A model generated the notes under the pieces. That model made no database searches, had not been told where the DNA came from, and saw only the letters and a list, made by a program, of their open reading frames with translations. From NCBI RefSeq assembly GCF_001040705.1, contig NZ_CVQP01000006.1, forward strand, positions 549,760 through 613,759: 64,000 bases of DNA, read 5' to 3'. Positions 19,146 to 28,806 of the stretch are shown here, in pieces (position 1 is the first letter of the stretch; each line of letters opens with the position of its first letter). This stretch comes from Rhodococcus sp. RD6.2. GTDB lineage: Bacteria; Actinomycetota; Actinomycetes; Mycobacteriales; Mycobacteriaceae. The position numbers and the translations under genes were made by a program.

Positions 19146-20279
19146 ATGACCGATGCACTGAGTTGGCTCGACGACATCGCTGACGCACGCCGGGCCGCCG
19201 GCCTGCACCGTGTGCTGCGACCGCGTACCGCGGGATCCGCGTTCGTCGACCTCGCCTCGAACGACTACCTCGGTCTCACCCGGCATCCCGAGGTGCTCGA
19301 CGCCGCCGGCACCGCGCTGCGCCGCTGGGGTGGCGGCGCCACGGGGTCGCGGCTGGTCACCGGCACCACGGCCGAGCACGAACTCCTCGAAAGCGAACTC
19401 GCCGACTTCGTCGGCGCCGCATCGGGACTGGTTTTCGCCAGCGGCTACGCCGCGAACCTGGGCGCGGTCACCGCACTCGCCGGACGCGACGCCCTCGTCG
19501 TCTCCGACGCCGGCTGCCACGCCTCCCTGGTCGATGCCTGTCGCCTGTCGCGGTCGCGGGTGGTCGTCACCCCGCACGCCGACGTCGCCGCGATCGCCGC
19601 CGCGCTCGCCACCCGCACCGAACCGCGGGCGCTCGTGCTCACCGACTCGGTGTTCAGCGCCGACGGCGACCTCGCGCCGCTGCGCGAGATGCACCGGGTG
19701 TGCCGCGAACACGGTGCCCTGCTGCTCGTCGACGAGGCGCACGGCATCGGCGTGCGCGGCGACGGCGGTCGCGGACTCGTCCACGAGGTCGGCCTCGCCG
19801 GAGAGCCGGACGTCGTGGTGACGGCAACGCTGTCGAAATCCCTTGCCTCGCAGGGAGGTGTGGTGCTCGCCGACGAGCGCGTCCGGGTGCACCTGATCGA
19901 CACGGCCCGCACCTTCATCTTCGACACCGGCCTCGCGCCGGCGGCCGTGGGCGCGGCTCGGGGCGCCCTCGCGGTGCTGCGCCGCGAACCCGAGCGGGCT
20001 GCGGCGGTCCTGGAACGCGCCCGCGACCTCGCCCGGATCACCGGAGCGCAGAACCCCGAATCGGCCGTCGTGTCCGTCATCCTCGGCGACCCGCAGGTCG
20101 CGTACGACGCGTCCGTCGCGTGCCGCGAACGCGGACTCCACGTCGGCTGCTTCCGGCCGCCGTCCGTTCCGGAGGGCACATCGCGGCTGCGGCTCACCGC
20201 CCGCGCGAACCTCACCGAGGCGGACATGACCCTCATCGAGGGCGTGCTCACCGACGTCCTGGCGACGGCACACGCATGA
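19146..20279 (+). CDS. bioF: 8-amino-7-oxononanoate synthase
   Basis: The 377-residue PLP enzyme condenses pimeloyl thioester with alanine to 8-amino-7-oxononanoate. Typical blocks are [49 protein letters not shown] and the PLP lysine near 231 in [16 protein letters not shown] 19146 follows the operator. It overlaps bioD by ATGA at 20276-20279, so the pair is translationally coupled. Confidence 0.95.
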   Translation: MTDALSWLDDIADARRAAGLHRVLRPRTAGSAFVDLASNDYLGLTRHPEVLDAAGTALRRWGGGATGSRLVTGTTAEHELLESELADFVGAASGLVFASGYAANLGAVTALAGRDALVVSDAGCHASLVDACRLSRSRVVVTPHADVAAIAAALATRTEPRALVLTDSVFSADGDLAPLREMHRVCREHGALLLVDEAHGIGVRGDGGRGLVHEVGLAGEPDVVVTATLSKSLASQGGVVLADERVRVHLIDTARTFIFDTGLAPAAVGAARGALAVLRREPERAAAVLERARDLARITGAQNPESAVVSVILGDPQVAYDASVACRERGLHVGCFRPPSVPEGTSRLRLTARANLTEADMTLIEGVLTDVLATAHA

Positions 20280-20992
20280 CCGTCCTGTGCGTGACCGGAA
20301 CTTCCACCGACGTCGGGAAGACCGTCGTGACCGCGGCGCTCGCGGCGTGCGCGCAGGCCGACGGCTTGTCGGTCGGTGTCGTCAAACCGGCGCAGACCGG
20401 TGTCGCCGCGGATGAACCCGGCGACCTCGCCGAGGTGCAACGGCTGACGGGGGTTCGGGACGTCGTCGAACTGGCGCGCTACCCGGAGCCCCTCGCCCCC
20501 AACACGGCGGCGCGACGGGCGGGTGCACCGCTCCTCGAACTACGCGACCTCGTCGCGGCCGTCCGCGCCCTGGACGCCGACCACGACCTGACGATCGTCG
20601 AAGGCGCCGGGGGAGTACTGGTGCGGCTCGGAGTGGGCGGGTTCACGCTGCTCGACGTCGCGGCCGAACTGGGCGCACCGCTGCTGCTGGTCGCCGCGGC
20701 GGGGCTCGGCACCCTCAACCACAGTGCGTTGACCGTCTCTGCCGCCCGGAACGCGGGCGTCGACTGTGTCGGAACGGTGGTCGGGTCGTGGCCTTCCGAA
20801 CCCGACCTCGCGATGCGCTGCAACCTCGCCGACCTACCCGATGTGACGGGTGTGCCGCTGCTCGGCCGCATCCCGGACGGCGCCGGACGGCTCGACCGGG
20901 AGGCGTTCATCTCCCTGGCGCCGGGCTGGTTCGACGGCGCACTTCCGTTTCGGGCGGATGGCAGTTCCGGTCCGGCCGTGACGTCCGGATAG
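20276..20992 (+). CDS. bioD: Dethiobiotin synthetase
   Basis: The 238-residue ATP-dependent enzyme closes the ureido ring of dethiobiotin from diaminopelargonate and CO2. The P-loop [11 protein letters not shown] is at residues 8-18; VVKPAQTG and [11 protein letters not shown] complete the active site. It ends in front of a strong stem-loop. The product is the substrate of BioB, encoded 26 kb away. Confidence 0.95.
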   Translation: MTVLCVTGTSTDVGKTVVTAALAACAQADGLSVGVVKPAQTGVAADEPGDLAEVQRLTGVRDVVELARYPEPLAPNTAARRAGAPLLELRDLVAAVRALDADHDLTIVEGAGGVLVRLGVGGFTLLDVAAELGAPLLLVAAAGLGTLNHSALTVSAARNAGVDCVGTVVGSWPSEPDLAMRCNLADLPDVTGVPLLGRIPDGAGRLDREAFISLAPGWFDGALPFRADGSSGPAVTSG

Positions 20993-21035
20993 CCCGATGC
21001 ACCGGACGCGTCTCGTGCGGGTCCGGTGCATCGGG
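20993..21035. terminator. Bidirectional terminator between bioD and the thiolase gene
   Basis: A perfect 15-bp inverted repeat (CCCGATGCACCGGAC and complement) with a 13-base loop starts directly after the bioD stop and ends 8 bp before the stop of the convergent thiolase gene. Confidence 0.85.
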
Positions 21036-21043
21036 TTCGGCTG

Positions 21044-22207
21044 TCAGGCCGTGGCGGACAGGTTCTCGAACACGGTGGCGTTGGCCATGCCCCCGCCCTC
21101 GCACATGGTTTGCAGCCCGTACCGGAGGCCGTTGTCGCGCATGTGGTGGACGAGGGTGGTGGCCAGGCGCGCGCCCGAACCGCCGAGCGGATGGCCGAGT
21201 GCAATCGCTCCGCCCAGCGGGTTCACCCTGTCCTCGTCGGCGCCGGTCTCTCGCAGCCACGCCCCGACGACGCTGGCGAACGCCTCGTTCACCTCGAACG
21301 CGCCGATGTCGTCGAGGGTCAGGCCCGCGCGCTGCAGGACCCGTTCCGTCGCCGGGATCGGGCCGCCGAGCATCGCGACCGGATCGGACCCGACCACCGT
21401 TGCGGTGTGCACCCGGGCAAGCGGGGTCAACCCCAGTTGCCGGGCACGCTCCCCGGACATCACCAGGAGCGCCGCGGCGCCGTCCGAGATCTGTGACGCG
21501 TTGCCCGCGGTGACGCGCCCGTTCGCGTCGAACACGGTCTCGAGCTGAGCCAGCTTGTCGAGCGTCGTGCCGCGGCGAATGCCCTCGTCGGCGTCGAACT
21601 TGGTCCCGTCCGGCAGGGTCACCGGAGCGATCTCACCCGCGAAGCGGCCCTCGTCGACCGCGCGTGCCGCCCGCTGGTGCGACCGCATGCTGTACTCGTC
21701 GAGCCAGCCGCGGCCGAGGTCGTAGCGGGCGGCGAGGATCTCGGCGCCGCGACCCTGGTTGAACTCGATGCCCTCGTATCGGCGCTTGATCGTGTCGCTG
21801 TTCGGGTCGCCGAGGCCGACGCGGCGCGCCGACCCCATCGGGATCCGGGTCATCGACTCGACACCGCCTGCGACGACGACGTCGTACTGGCCCGCGATCA
21901 CGCCTGCGGCGGCGAAGTGCAGTGCCTGCTGGCTGGACCCGCACTGCCGCTCGATCGTGGTGCCGGGCACGGACTCCGGCCACCCGGCCGCGAGGACGGC
22001 GTTGCGGGCGATGTTGCCTGCCTGCTCGCCGACCTGGCCGACGCAGCCCCACACGACGTCGTCCACGACCGCGGCGTCGACTCCGGTCCGGTCGAGCAGT
22101 GCGGTGAGGACGCCCGCCGACAGGTCGACGGGGTGGACCTCGGCGAGGCTGCCCTTGCGGCGGCCGATCGGCGTACGCACCGCCTCGACGATGACTGCAT
22201 CACGCAT
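21044..22207 (-). CDS. Acetyl-CoA C-acyltransferase (thiolase)
   Basis: The 387-residue thiolase has the nucleophile Cys89 in RQCGSSQQAL, FEVNEAFA, GHPLGGSG (His) and the C-terminal CEGGGMANA (second Cys). It would cleave a 3-ketoacyl-CoA with CoA as the final beta-oxidation step. It is the last gene of a six-gene minus-strand operon running from the MFS transporter. Chain length and branching of its substrate cannot be read from sequence. Confidence 0.88.
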   Translation of the reverse strand: MRDAVIVEAVRTPIGRRKGSLAEVHPVDLSAGVLTALLDRTGVDAAVVDDVVWGCVGQVGEQAGNIARNAVLAAGWPESVPGTTIERQCGSSQQALHFAAAGVIAGQYDVVVAGGVESMTRIPMGSARRVGLGDPNSDTIKRRYEGIEFNQGRGAEILAARYDLGRGWLDEYSMRSHQRAARAVDEGRFAGEIAPVTLPDGTKFDADEGIRRGTTLDKLAQLETVFDANGRVTAGNASQISDGAAALLVMSGERARQLGLTPLARVHTATVVGSDPVAMLGGPIPATERVLQRAGLTLDDIGAFEVNEAFASVVGAWLRETGADEDRVNPLGGAIALGHPLGGSGARLATTLVHHMRDNGLRYGLQTMCEGGGMANATVFENLSATA

Positions 22208-22237
22208 GGTGTGTTCCTGTTCTCTCGTACCCGGCGC

Positions 22238-23017
22238 TCATGTTGCGGTCCAGACCGGGGTGCGTCGTTCGGTGAAGGCCGCAGCGCCTTCGCGGGCGTC
22301 GTTGGATCCGAACACCGGCATCACGATCTGCCGGGTCCGCTCGAAGGTCTCGGTCGGAGACCAGCTGGGGGCGTAGTCGACCACCTTCTTGCTGGCCCGC
22401 ACCGCGAGCGGGCCGTTCGCAGCGATCTCCTCGGCGAGTTCGAGTGCCTCCGCGAGCACCTCGCCCTCCGGTGCCAGCCGGTTGATCAGTCCGAGCGGGT
22501 GCAACTGCGCGCCGGTCATCGACCTTCCCGTGAGCACCATCTCCAGCGCGATCGCGCGTGGCAGCCGCGCCGGTAACCGGTGCAGTCCGCCTGCCGCGGC
22601 GACCAGGCCGCGCCGCACCTCGGGCAGACCGAAGGTCGCGTCGGGTGCAGCCACGATGAGGTCGGCGGCCAGGGCGATCTCGAATCCGCCGGCGAGAGCG
22701 GGACCGTCGACAGCGGCGATCAGCGGTTTCGCCGGTGTCGACTCGACGAGTCCGGCGAAACCGCGCCCCTCGACGCGGGGGCTCTCGCCCCGCAGGAATG
22801 CCTTGAGATCCATTCCAGCGCAGAAGAATCCGCCGGCGCCGGTGAGCACGCCCACGCTGAGCTCGGGATCGTTGTCGAGCAGGTCCATCGCGGCGGCGAT
22901 CGCGGCGGCAACCGCACCGTCGACAGCGTTGCGGGCCTGCGGGCGGTTGAGGGTGATCACCATGACCCGGCCGCGGCGTTCGGTCAGGACCACCGGCGCG
23001 GTGACCTCGTCGGTCAT
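22238..23017 (-). CDS. Enoyl-CoA hydratase/isomerase (crotonase) family protein
   Basis: The 259-residue crotonase fold shows GGFFCAGMDLKAFL (oxyanion hole), GPALAGGFEIALAADLIVA and FGLPEVRRGL. The Glu of FGLPEV matches the second catalytic acid of hydratases, while the first acid position is occupied by FEIALA, so hydratase activity is plausible but an isomerase or hydrolase role is possible. It overlaps the upstream SDR gene by ATGA and lies 30 bp before the thiolase, so it is part of the same operon. Confidence 0.85.
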   Translation of the reverse strand: MTDEVTAPVVLTERRGRVMVITLNRPQARNAVDGAVAAAIAAAMDLLDNDPELSVGVLTGAGGFFCAGMDLKAFLRGESPRVEGRGFAGLVESTPAKPLIAAVDGPALAGGFEIALAADLIVAAPDATFGLPEVRRGLVAAAGGLHRLPARLPRAIALEMVLTGRSMTGAQLHPLGLINRLAPEGEVLAEALELAEEIAANGPLAVRASKKVVDYAPSWSPTETFERTRQIVMPVFGSNDAREGAAAFTERRTPVWTAT

Positions 23018-23778
23018 CGGGGCGCCATCCGGATCGCACCGTCGAGGCGGATCGTCTCGCCGTTGAGCATCCCGTTGGTGATGATGTGTTCGGCCAGCGC
23101 CGCGAACTCGGACGGGTCACCGAGCCGCTGCGGGTGCGGAACGGCGGCTGCGAGCGCGTCGCGGATGTCGTCGCGCGCGTTCAGCAGCAGCGGAGTGGCG
23201 AACACGCCGGGCGCGATCGTGTTGACCCGGATCCCGACGCTGGCGAGATCCCGGGCGGCGGGCAGGGTCATGCCCACGACGCCGGCCTTGGAGGTCGCGT
23301 AGTTGATCTGCCCGATCTGGCCTTCGTAGGCGGCGACGGAGGCGGTCAGCACCACCGCGCCGCGGTCTCCGTCGAGCGGCTCGTTGGCGGCCATCGTCTG
23401 GGCCGCGTAGCGCAGCACGTTGAACGTGCCGATCACGTTGAGCCGGATCACCGACTCGAACGGCTCGAGGTCGGCCGCCTTGCCCGCCTTGTCGAGGATG
23501 CGCATCGGCTTGCCGCGGCCGGCGCAGTGCACGACGGCACGCACCGGGCCGCGCTCCGCGGCGGCGGCGAATGCGGCCTCGACGGCCGCGGAATCCGTGA
23601 CGTCGGTGGGTACGAACGTGGCCGCCGCGCCCAGCGCCGCGGCCTGCTCGGCGCCGGGCGAGCCGGGCAGGTCGAGCAGGGTCACGGTGGCGCCGGACTC
23701 GATCAGCCGGGTGGCGCTGGCCAGGCCGAGACCGGAGGCGCCGCCGGTGACGACCGCGTTGATGTCCTTGATCTGCAT
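23014..23778 (-). CDS. SDR dehydrogenase, 3-hydroxyacyl-CoA dehydrogenase type-2-like
   Basis: The 254-residue short-chain dehydrogenase has TGGASGLGLAS (NAD site), NVIGTFNVLRYAA, SVAAYEGQIGQINYATSK (Ser, Tyr, Lys) and RVNTIAPGVFATPLL. Its shape resembles the HSD17B10 group that oxidises branched and steroid-derived 3-hydroxyacyl-CoA. The position between acyl-CoA dehydrogenase and enoyl-CoA hydratase genes fits the third beta-oxidation step. Confidence 0.85.
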   Translation of the reverse strand: MQIKDINAVVTGGASGLGLASATRLIESGATVTLLDLPGSPGAEQAAALGAAATFVPTDVTDSAAVEAAFAAAAERGPVRAVVHCAGRGKPMRILDKAGKAADLEPFESVIRLNVIGTFNVLRYAAQTMAANEPLDGDRGAVVLTASVAAYEGQIGQINYATSKAGVVGMTLPAARDLASVGIRVNTIAPGVFATPLLLNARDDIRDALAAAVPHPQRLGDPSEFAALAEHIITNGMLNGETIRLDGAIRMAPR

Positions 23779-23812
23779 GGTGATTCGTCCTTCGGTGTTC
23801 TCTGGTACGGGT

Positions 23813-24961
23813 CTAGATTCCGAGCGACTTGGAGATGACGCTCTTCATGACCTCGCTGGTGCCGCCGTAGATCCGGGTGACGCGGGCGTCGGCGTAGAGG
23901 CGGGCGATCGGGTACTCGGTCATGTAGCCGTAGCCGCCGTGCACCTGCAGGCACTTGTCGATGACGCGGGCCTGCATTTCGGTGCAGAACAGCTTGACCT
24001 TCGCGGCGTCGGCCGGGGTCAGGGTGCCGTTGTCGAGGGCGATCAGCGCCTGGTCGAGCATCGACTGACCGGCCTGCAGTTCCGTTGCACATTCGGCGAG
24101 CACGAACTTGGTGTTCTGGAAGCTGGACAGCGGCTTGCCGAACACCTGACGTTCCTGGGCGTACTCGATGGCCAGGTTCACTGCGGCGGTGGCGGTGGCC
24201 ACGCCCGTGATCGCGATCGACAGGCGCTCCTGCGGCAGGTTGTGGCCGAGCATGCCGAACGCCTTGCCCTCCTCGCCGAGCAGGTTGGCCACCGGCACCC
24301 GGACGTTGTCGAAGGTCAGCTCCGCGGTGTCGGACGACTTGATCCCGATCTTGTGCAGGTTCCGGCCGCGGAGGAAGCCGGCCATGTCACGCTCGACGAC
24401 GATCAGTGACAGGCCGTTGCGCCGGTTGGTCTCGTCCTTGGACGTGCGTGCCACCACGATCACCAGGTCGGCGCCGATGCCACCGGTGATGAACGTCTTG
24501 TTGCCGTTGAGGATGTAGTGGTCGCCGTCGCGGACCGCGGTGGTGGCGACGCCCGCGAGGTCGGAGCCGATGCCGGGCTCGGTCATGGCGATCGAGCTCA
24601 CCAGGCTGCCGTCGGCGAAGCCGGGGAACCAACGCTGGCGCTGCTCCTCGTTGGCGTACTCGAGGAAGTAGGGCAGCACGGTGTTCAGGTGCACCTGGAA
24701 GCCGCCGAGCGAGGCTGCGGCGTAACCGATCTCCTCGTACACGACGGTGTTGAACAGGAAGCTGTCGATGCCGCCGCCGCCGTACTGCTCGGGCACCTGC
24801 AGGCCGTTGATGCCGATCTCCGCGGTCTTGTAGTAGAAGTCGCGGGGGATGCAGCCGGCCTCCTCCCACTCGGGCATGTTCGGAGTGATCTCCTTGGCGA
24901 TGAACTGTCGGACCGAGTCCCGGAAGGCGTCGTGATCCTCGGTGAAGATGGTGCGCTGCAT
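23813..24961 (-). CDS. Acyl-CoA dehydrogenase
   Basis: The 382-residue FAD flavoenzyme has SSIAMTEPGIGSDLAGVATTA, FITGGIGADLVIVVART, QERQVFGKPL, QVHGGYGYMTEYPIARLYADARV and the C-terminal RIYGGTSEVM, whose Glu near 370 is the usual catalytic base. It introduces the 2,3-double bond in an acyl-CoA and passes electrons to electron-transfer flavoprotein. It lies 42 bp downstream of the CoA-transferase and 34 bp upstream of the SDR, within the operon. Confidence 0.9.
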   Translation of the reverse strand: MQRTIFTEDHDAFRDSVRQFIAKEITPNMPEWEEAGCIPRDFYYKTAEIGINGLQVPEQYGGGGIDSFLFNTVVYEEIGYAAASLGGFQVHLNTVLPYFLEYANEEQRQRWFPGFADGSLVSSIAMTEPGIGSDLAGVATTAVRDGDHYILNGNKTFITGGIGADLVIVVARTSKDETNRRNGLSLIVVERDMAGFLRGRNLHKIGIKSSDTAELTFDNVRVPVANLLGEEGKAFGMLGHNLPQERLSIAITGVATATAAVNLAIEYAQERQVFGKPLSSFQNTKFVLAECATELQAGQSMLDQALIALDNGTLTPADAAKVKLFCTEMQARVIDKCLQVHGGYGYMTEYPIARLYADARVTRIYGGTSEVMKSVISKSLGI

Positions 24962-25003
24962 GATGATTCCTTCGGAAATGTGGCGGTGCGGGTGTTGAGG
25001 TGA

Positions 25004-26266
25004 CTAGCGCCGGACGACGACGCCGTCGGCGGCGAGGGCATCGATCGACTCGCCGGGGTAGCCGAGCTCGGTGAGCAGTTCGGCGGTGTGCTGGCCGAGG
25101 TCGGGCGCGCCGGCCGTGGGCAGCTTCGGGACGCTCTCGAGGTGCCACGGCGTGCCCAGGGCGGTCGCGGGCATGCCGTCGGGGCGGCTGACCTCGATGA
25201 AGAGTCCGGAGGCCTCGACGTCGGGGCTGCGCAACGCCTCGGGGTAGGTGTTGATGCGGCCGGCGACGACACCGTTGCCGGTCAGCATGCTCATCGCCTC
25301 GTCACTGGTCATCGCCCTGAACGCGGCGTGCAGGTCGGCGAGCAGGGCCGCCTTGTTGCGGACCCGGGACGCGTTGTCGGCGAAGCGGGGGTCCTCGGCG
25401 AGCTCGGGCCTGCCCAGCAACCGGCACAGCCGGCTGAAGTGAACCTCGGAGTAGGCGGAGACCACCACGCTGCCGTCTCGGGTCGGCATGATGTCGGCCG
25501 CGGGCGCCACGGTCGGCTGCCCGTTGCCCATCCGCTTCGGCTCGACCCCGGTGCTGAGGTAAGCGCCCCAGTTGGGTGTCTGCAGGTGCAGCGCGACCTC
25601 GAGCAGCGAGACCTCGACGGTGTCGCCCTCCCCGGTGCGCAGGCGCCGGATGTAGGCGGCGAGGATCGCCTGGGCGCAGACGTAACCGGTTGCGGCGTCG
25701 ACGATCTGGGCGCCGACCTTCTGCGGCTCACCGTCCCGCTCTCCGGTCACCCACATCAGGCCGCTCTCCGCCTGTGCGGCGATGTCCAGGCCGGCGCGGT
25801 TGCGGGACGGCCCGTGCAGGCCGAAGCCGCTGACGGTGGCGTACACGAGGTGCGGGTGCGCGGCGCGCATCGCCTCGGCGCCCAGTCCCATCGAGTCCAT
25901 CACACCGGGGCGCAGGTTCTGTACGACGATGTCGGAGTCGGCGATCAGGCGACGGGCGATCTCCTGGCCGCGAGGGTCTTTGAGGTCGATCGCGATGTCG
26001 CGCTTGCCTCGGTTGTAGTTCTGCACCATCGCCTCGCCGTGCGGGCCGATGCCGCGGGCGGATTCGCCGTGCACCGGCTCGACCTTGACCACGTCGGCAC
26101 CGAGGTCGACGAGGATCTGCGTGGCGGCGGGGGCCGCGATGAACTGTCCGAAGTCGACGACGCGGACGCCGTCCAGGGGCTTGTCGATCATGGCTGTCCC
26201 GTTCCTGGTGGTGCCGTTCTCGGTCATGGGGTGCGTGGGTGTCGGGTTCGCGGACGCGCCGTTCAT
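25004..26266 (-). CDS. CaiB/BaiF family (type III) CoA-transferase
   Basis: The 420-residue protein carries family III marks: GVRVVDFGQFIAAPAATQIL, LGADVVKVEP, NYNRGKRDIAIDLK, QNLRPGVMDSMG and the catalytic Asp161 in NRAGLDIAAQ. It transfers CoA from a donor thioester to a carboxylic acid, probably activating the operon's substrate without ATP. The MFS stop overlaps ATG 26266 as ATGA; an internal ATG at 26191 (MIDKPLDGVR) would give a more usual N-terminus, so the first 25 residues are uncertain. Confidence 0.9.
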   Translation of the reverse strand: MNGASANPTPTHPMTENGTTRNGTAMIDKPLDGVRVVDFGQFIAAPAATQILVDLGADVVKVEPVHGESARGIGPHGEAMVQNYNRGKRDIAIDLKDPRGQEIARRLIADSDIVVQNLRPGVMDSMGLGAEAMRAAHPHLVYATVSGFGLHGPSRNRAGLDIAAQAESGLMWVTGERDGEPQKVGAQIVDAATGYVCAQAILAAYIRRLRTGEGDTVEVSLLEVALHLQTPNWGAYLSTGVEPKRMGNGQPTVAPAADIMPTRDGSVVVSAYSEVHFSRLCRLLGRPELAEDPRFADNASRVRNKAALLADLHAAFRAMTSDEAMSMLTGNGVVAGRINTYPEALRSPDVEASGLFIEVSRPDGMPATALGTPWHLESVPKLPTAGAPDLGQHTAELLTELGYPGESIDALAADGVVVRR

Positions 26267-27576
26267 GCGGTCGCCTCGACCCGGCGGCGGATGAGGGCGA
26301 TGTCGCGCTCCGGGTTGACCAGGAAGACCGCGACGATCGCGCCGACGATCATCAGGACGCCGCTGGACTGGAAGCCGATCGCGTAGCCGGTGATCTTGTC
26401 GACCGACGATCCGACGGTGAATCCGAGGACGAGCGGAGCCACCATGCCGGAGATGCTCGCGATGGCCGAGAGCATGCCGAGGACCATCCCACGCTTCTTC
26501 GCCTGGACGACGTCGGCGATAGCGGACAGCGCGACACCGAATGCCGCGGTGTTCATCGAGAAGGCGAGGGCGATCAGGATCAGCTGAGGTGTGCCCTGGT
26601 CGAGCAGGGTGAACCCGGCCATGGAGAGTCCGCCGCCTGCGACGAGCGCCGCGCTGAACCAGCCGCGGGCGACCTTGCGGGAGACGCCTCGAGAGACCAG
26701 CCTGCCGGAGATCCAGCCTGCGCCGATGGCACCGACGGCGGCGAGTCCGTACGGCAGCATCATCAGCTGTCCTGCGGTGGCGGTGTCGTAGCCGAGGCCT
26801 TCCTGGAGGTAGACGGGCAGCCAGGCGATCTTGAGGGTGGTGGACCAGTACGAGCTGAACATCAGGACCGCGATGCCGATGACGGTGCCGGTGCGCAGGA
26901 TCGTCTTGTACGGCGCGTCGACGGTCTCGACGACGACCGTGGAGGTGGGCGCCGCGTCACCGTCGCCGGAGTTGCGGCCGAGGATCAGCCAGGCCACCGC
27001 CCACAGGACACCCATTGCGATGAGGACGTAGAACGCGGCGTGCCAGTCCCACCGGAAGATGATCCAGGTGAGCGCGGGCGCGGCGAGAAGGGTTCCGATC
27101 GAGGCGCCCGCGGAGACGAATCCGCCTGCCATTGCCCGCTTCTCGGGTGGGAACCAGGAGTGCGCGGCGTGATTGGCGAGAGCGAAAGCGGGGCCCTCCG
27201 CGAATCCGAGAACGACGCGGCACGCGATGAGGACGCCGAAGCTGACGGTGCCGAGCAGCGGGATCATCGTCGCGACCCAGGTCAGCATCAGTCCGGCGAG
27301 CAGCCAGCGCAGGCTCACCCGCGAGGAGAGCCAGCCGAAGAACAGTGCGCCTGCCGCGAACAGCCAGAAGAAGCTGCTCTGCAGGAGGCCGAACTGCTCG
27401 GAGGACAGGCCGAGGTCCTTCTGGATCTGGACGCCTGCGAACGCGATGACGGACTTGTCCGCGTGATTGATGAGCATGAAGGCGACGAGGAGTCCGACGA
27501 TGATCCATGCGCGTCGCGACCGTGTCGGGTGCGGCGCACGGACCGGCGCGTCGGTCGGTGCGGCTGTTTGTGTCAT
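26263..27576 (-). CDS. MFS transporter, anion:cation symporter-like
   Basis: The 437-residue protein has twelve predicted membrane helices. The first-half loop RVVLGFAEGPAFALANHAAHSWFP followed by EKRAMAGG is typical of organic-anion (ACS-type) carriers. It is the first gene of the catabolic operon and probably imports the carboxylate substrate. ATG 27576 has GAAGGGA upstream; an extended frame to 27699 lacks this and looks non-coding. Confidence 0.87.
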   Translation of the reverse strand: MTQTAAPTDAPVRAPHPTRSRRAWIIVGLLVAFMLINHADKSVIAFAGVQIQKDLGLSSEQFGLLQSSFFWLFAAGALFFGWLSSRVSLRWLLAGLMLTWVATMIPLLGTVSFGVLIACRVVLGFAEGPAFALANHAAHSWFPPEKRAMAGGFVSAGASIGTLLAAPALTWIIFRWDWHAAFYVLIAMGVLWAVAWLILGRNSGDGDAAPTSTVVVETVDAPYKTILRTGTVIGIAVLMFSSYWSTTLKIAWLPVYLQEGLGYDTATAGQLMMLPYGLAAVGAIGAGWISGRLVSRGVSRKVARGWFSAALVAGGGLSMAGFTLLDQGTPQLILIALAFSMNTAAFGVALSAIADVVQAKKRGMVLGMLSAIASISGMVAPLVLGFTVGSSVDKITGYAIGFQSSGVLMIVGAIVAVFLVNPERDIALIRRRVEATA

Positions 27577-27760
27577 GGGGATCCCTTCGGTGGCGACGGG
27601 ACACCGGCGAGCTGCTAGGGAGGCCCGGAGCGGGCGGATCCGGAGGCGAAAGCTGCGGTTGATCCGGCCAGCGCGGCGGTGTGATCGGGTACACACCATT
27701 CAAGGGCGCAGGGATGGATTGGGTCAAAGACGAAAAAAGTAGCGAAAATACTGCAATTGC

Positions 27761-28762
27761 CTATGAGTTCGTGCTCCCGGCGTTGTCCTGACGCATGCGC
27801 CGGTCGGTCTCGTCGCGGGTCACTTTCGCGGCGTCGACCAAGGTCGCACCGCCCGCCATGCGCTCGGCGATGGACCGCGCGAACTCCTCGAAGGACTCAC
27901 GCGCGCAGCTCAGGAACTCCGTCGACGCCTCGGTGAGCCGTCCGGGCCGTCGGATGACCCCCATGCGGCGGGTCAGCCGCGGCGAGAGCTCGCGCACCAC
28001 ACCGCCCCGCAGCATCGCGTCCAGTCCACTGCGCAGCGCGACGATCGACACGCCGCCGCCGGCGAGCACGATCGGCAGGACGGCACCGCGCTGACGCACC
28101 TCCACCGCGACCTCGGGTTCGATTCCGTGGGTGCGCAGCGAGCGCTCGATGTAGTCGCGGGTCGCGGTGCCGCGCTCGCCCATCACGAACGGTGCGCCGG
28201 ACAGCATCCCGATCGGCACGGGGTCCGGCCAGCGGGCCTCGGTGCCAGGTGGGCACACCAGCACCAGCTGTTGATCGATCAGTTCCTCGCCCACCAGGTC
28301 CTCGGTCGGGAGCGGAAGCGACAGGATGCCGAGTTCGCAGGCGCCCGAGCGCACCAGAGTCACGACGTCCGCGGTCTCGTCGCGTTCCTCGATGTGGAAG
28401 CGGATGTCCGGGTACAGCCGCCGGAACTTGGCGACCCACACCGACAGTGGATCCGACGACAGGTCCGAGAGCGAGGCGATGTCGATTCGGCCGCGCCGCA
28501 TCGCGCCGACGTCGCGGACCGCGTTCTCGGCTGCGTGCACCTCCCGCAGGATCGACCGCGCCGGGCCGACGAGGGCCTCGCCTGCGGGGGAGAGCACCAG
28601 TCCGCGACCGACCCGATGGAACAACTCGGTGCCGAGGTCCTTCTCGAGCTTGCGCACCGCCTGGGACAGTGACGGCTGCGCCACCCGCAGCTGCGCCGCT
28701 GCCCGGGTGACCCCGCCGTGGTCGACCACGGCGAGGAAGTACTCCATCTGGCGCAGGTCCAT
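27761..28762 (-). CDS. LysR-family transcriptional regulator
   Basis: The 333-residue protein has an N-terminal winged HTH (VTRAAAQLRVAQPSLSQAV, residues about 18-36) and a LysR substrate-binding domain from about residue 90. It lies upstream of, and co-oriented with, the catabolic operon; the 184-bp gap is AT-rich, contains GCAATTGC near 27750 and is the probable control region. By family habit it would activate the operon with a pathway intermediate as inducer. The C-terminus is some 30 residues longer than usual and highly charged. Confidence 0.88.
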   Translation of the reverse strand: MDLRQMEYFLAVVDHGGVTRAAAQLRVAQPSLSQAVRKLEKDLGTELFHRVGRGLVLSPAGEALVGPARSILREVHAAENAVRDVGAMRRGRIDIASLSDLSSDPLSVWVAKFRRLYPDIRFHIEERDETADVVTLVRSGACELGILSLPLPTEDLVGEELIDQQLVLVCPPGTEARWPDPVPIGMLSGAPFVMGERGTATRDYIERSLRTHGIEPEVAVEVRQRGAVLPIVLAGGGVSIVALRSGLDAMLRGGVVRELSPRLTRRMGVIRRPGRLTEASTEFLSCARESFEEFARSIAERMAGGATLVDAAKVTRDETDRRMRQDNAGSTNS

Positions 28763-28806
28763 GGTCCGAATCTAGTTGCACGACCCTCGCGCGGTCGCGA
28801 GCCGCC

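Noticed and set aside
27745-27765. LysR T-N11-A box upstream of the catabolic operon
   Set aside because: Only a GCAATTGC core is symmetrical and it overlaps the LysR stop codon; too weak to list as an operator.
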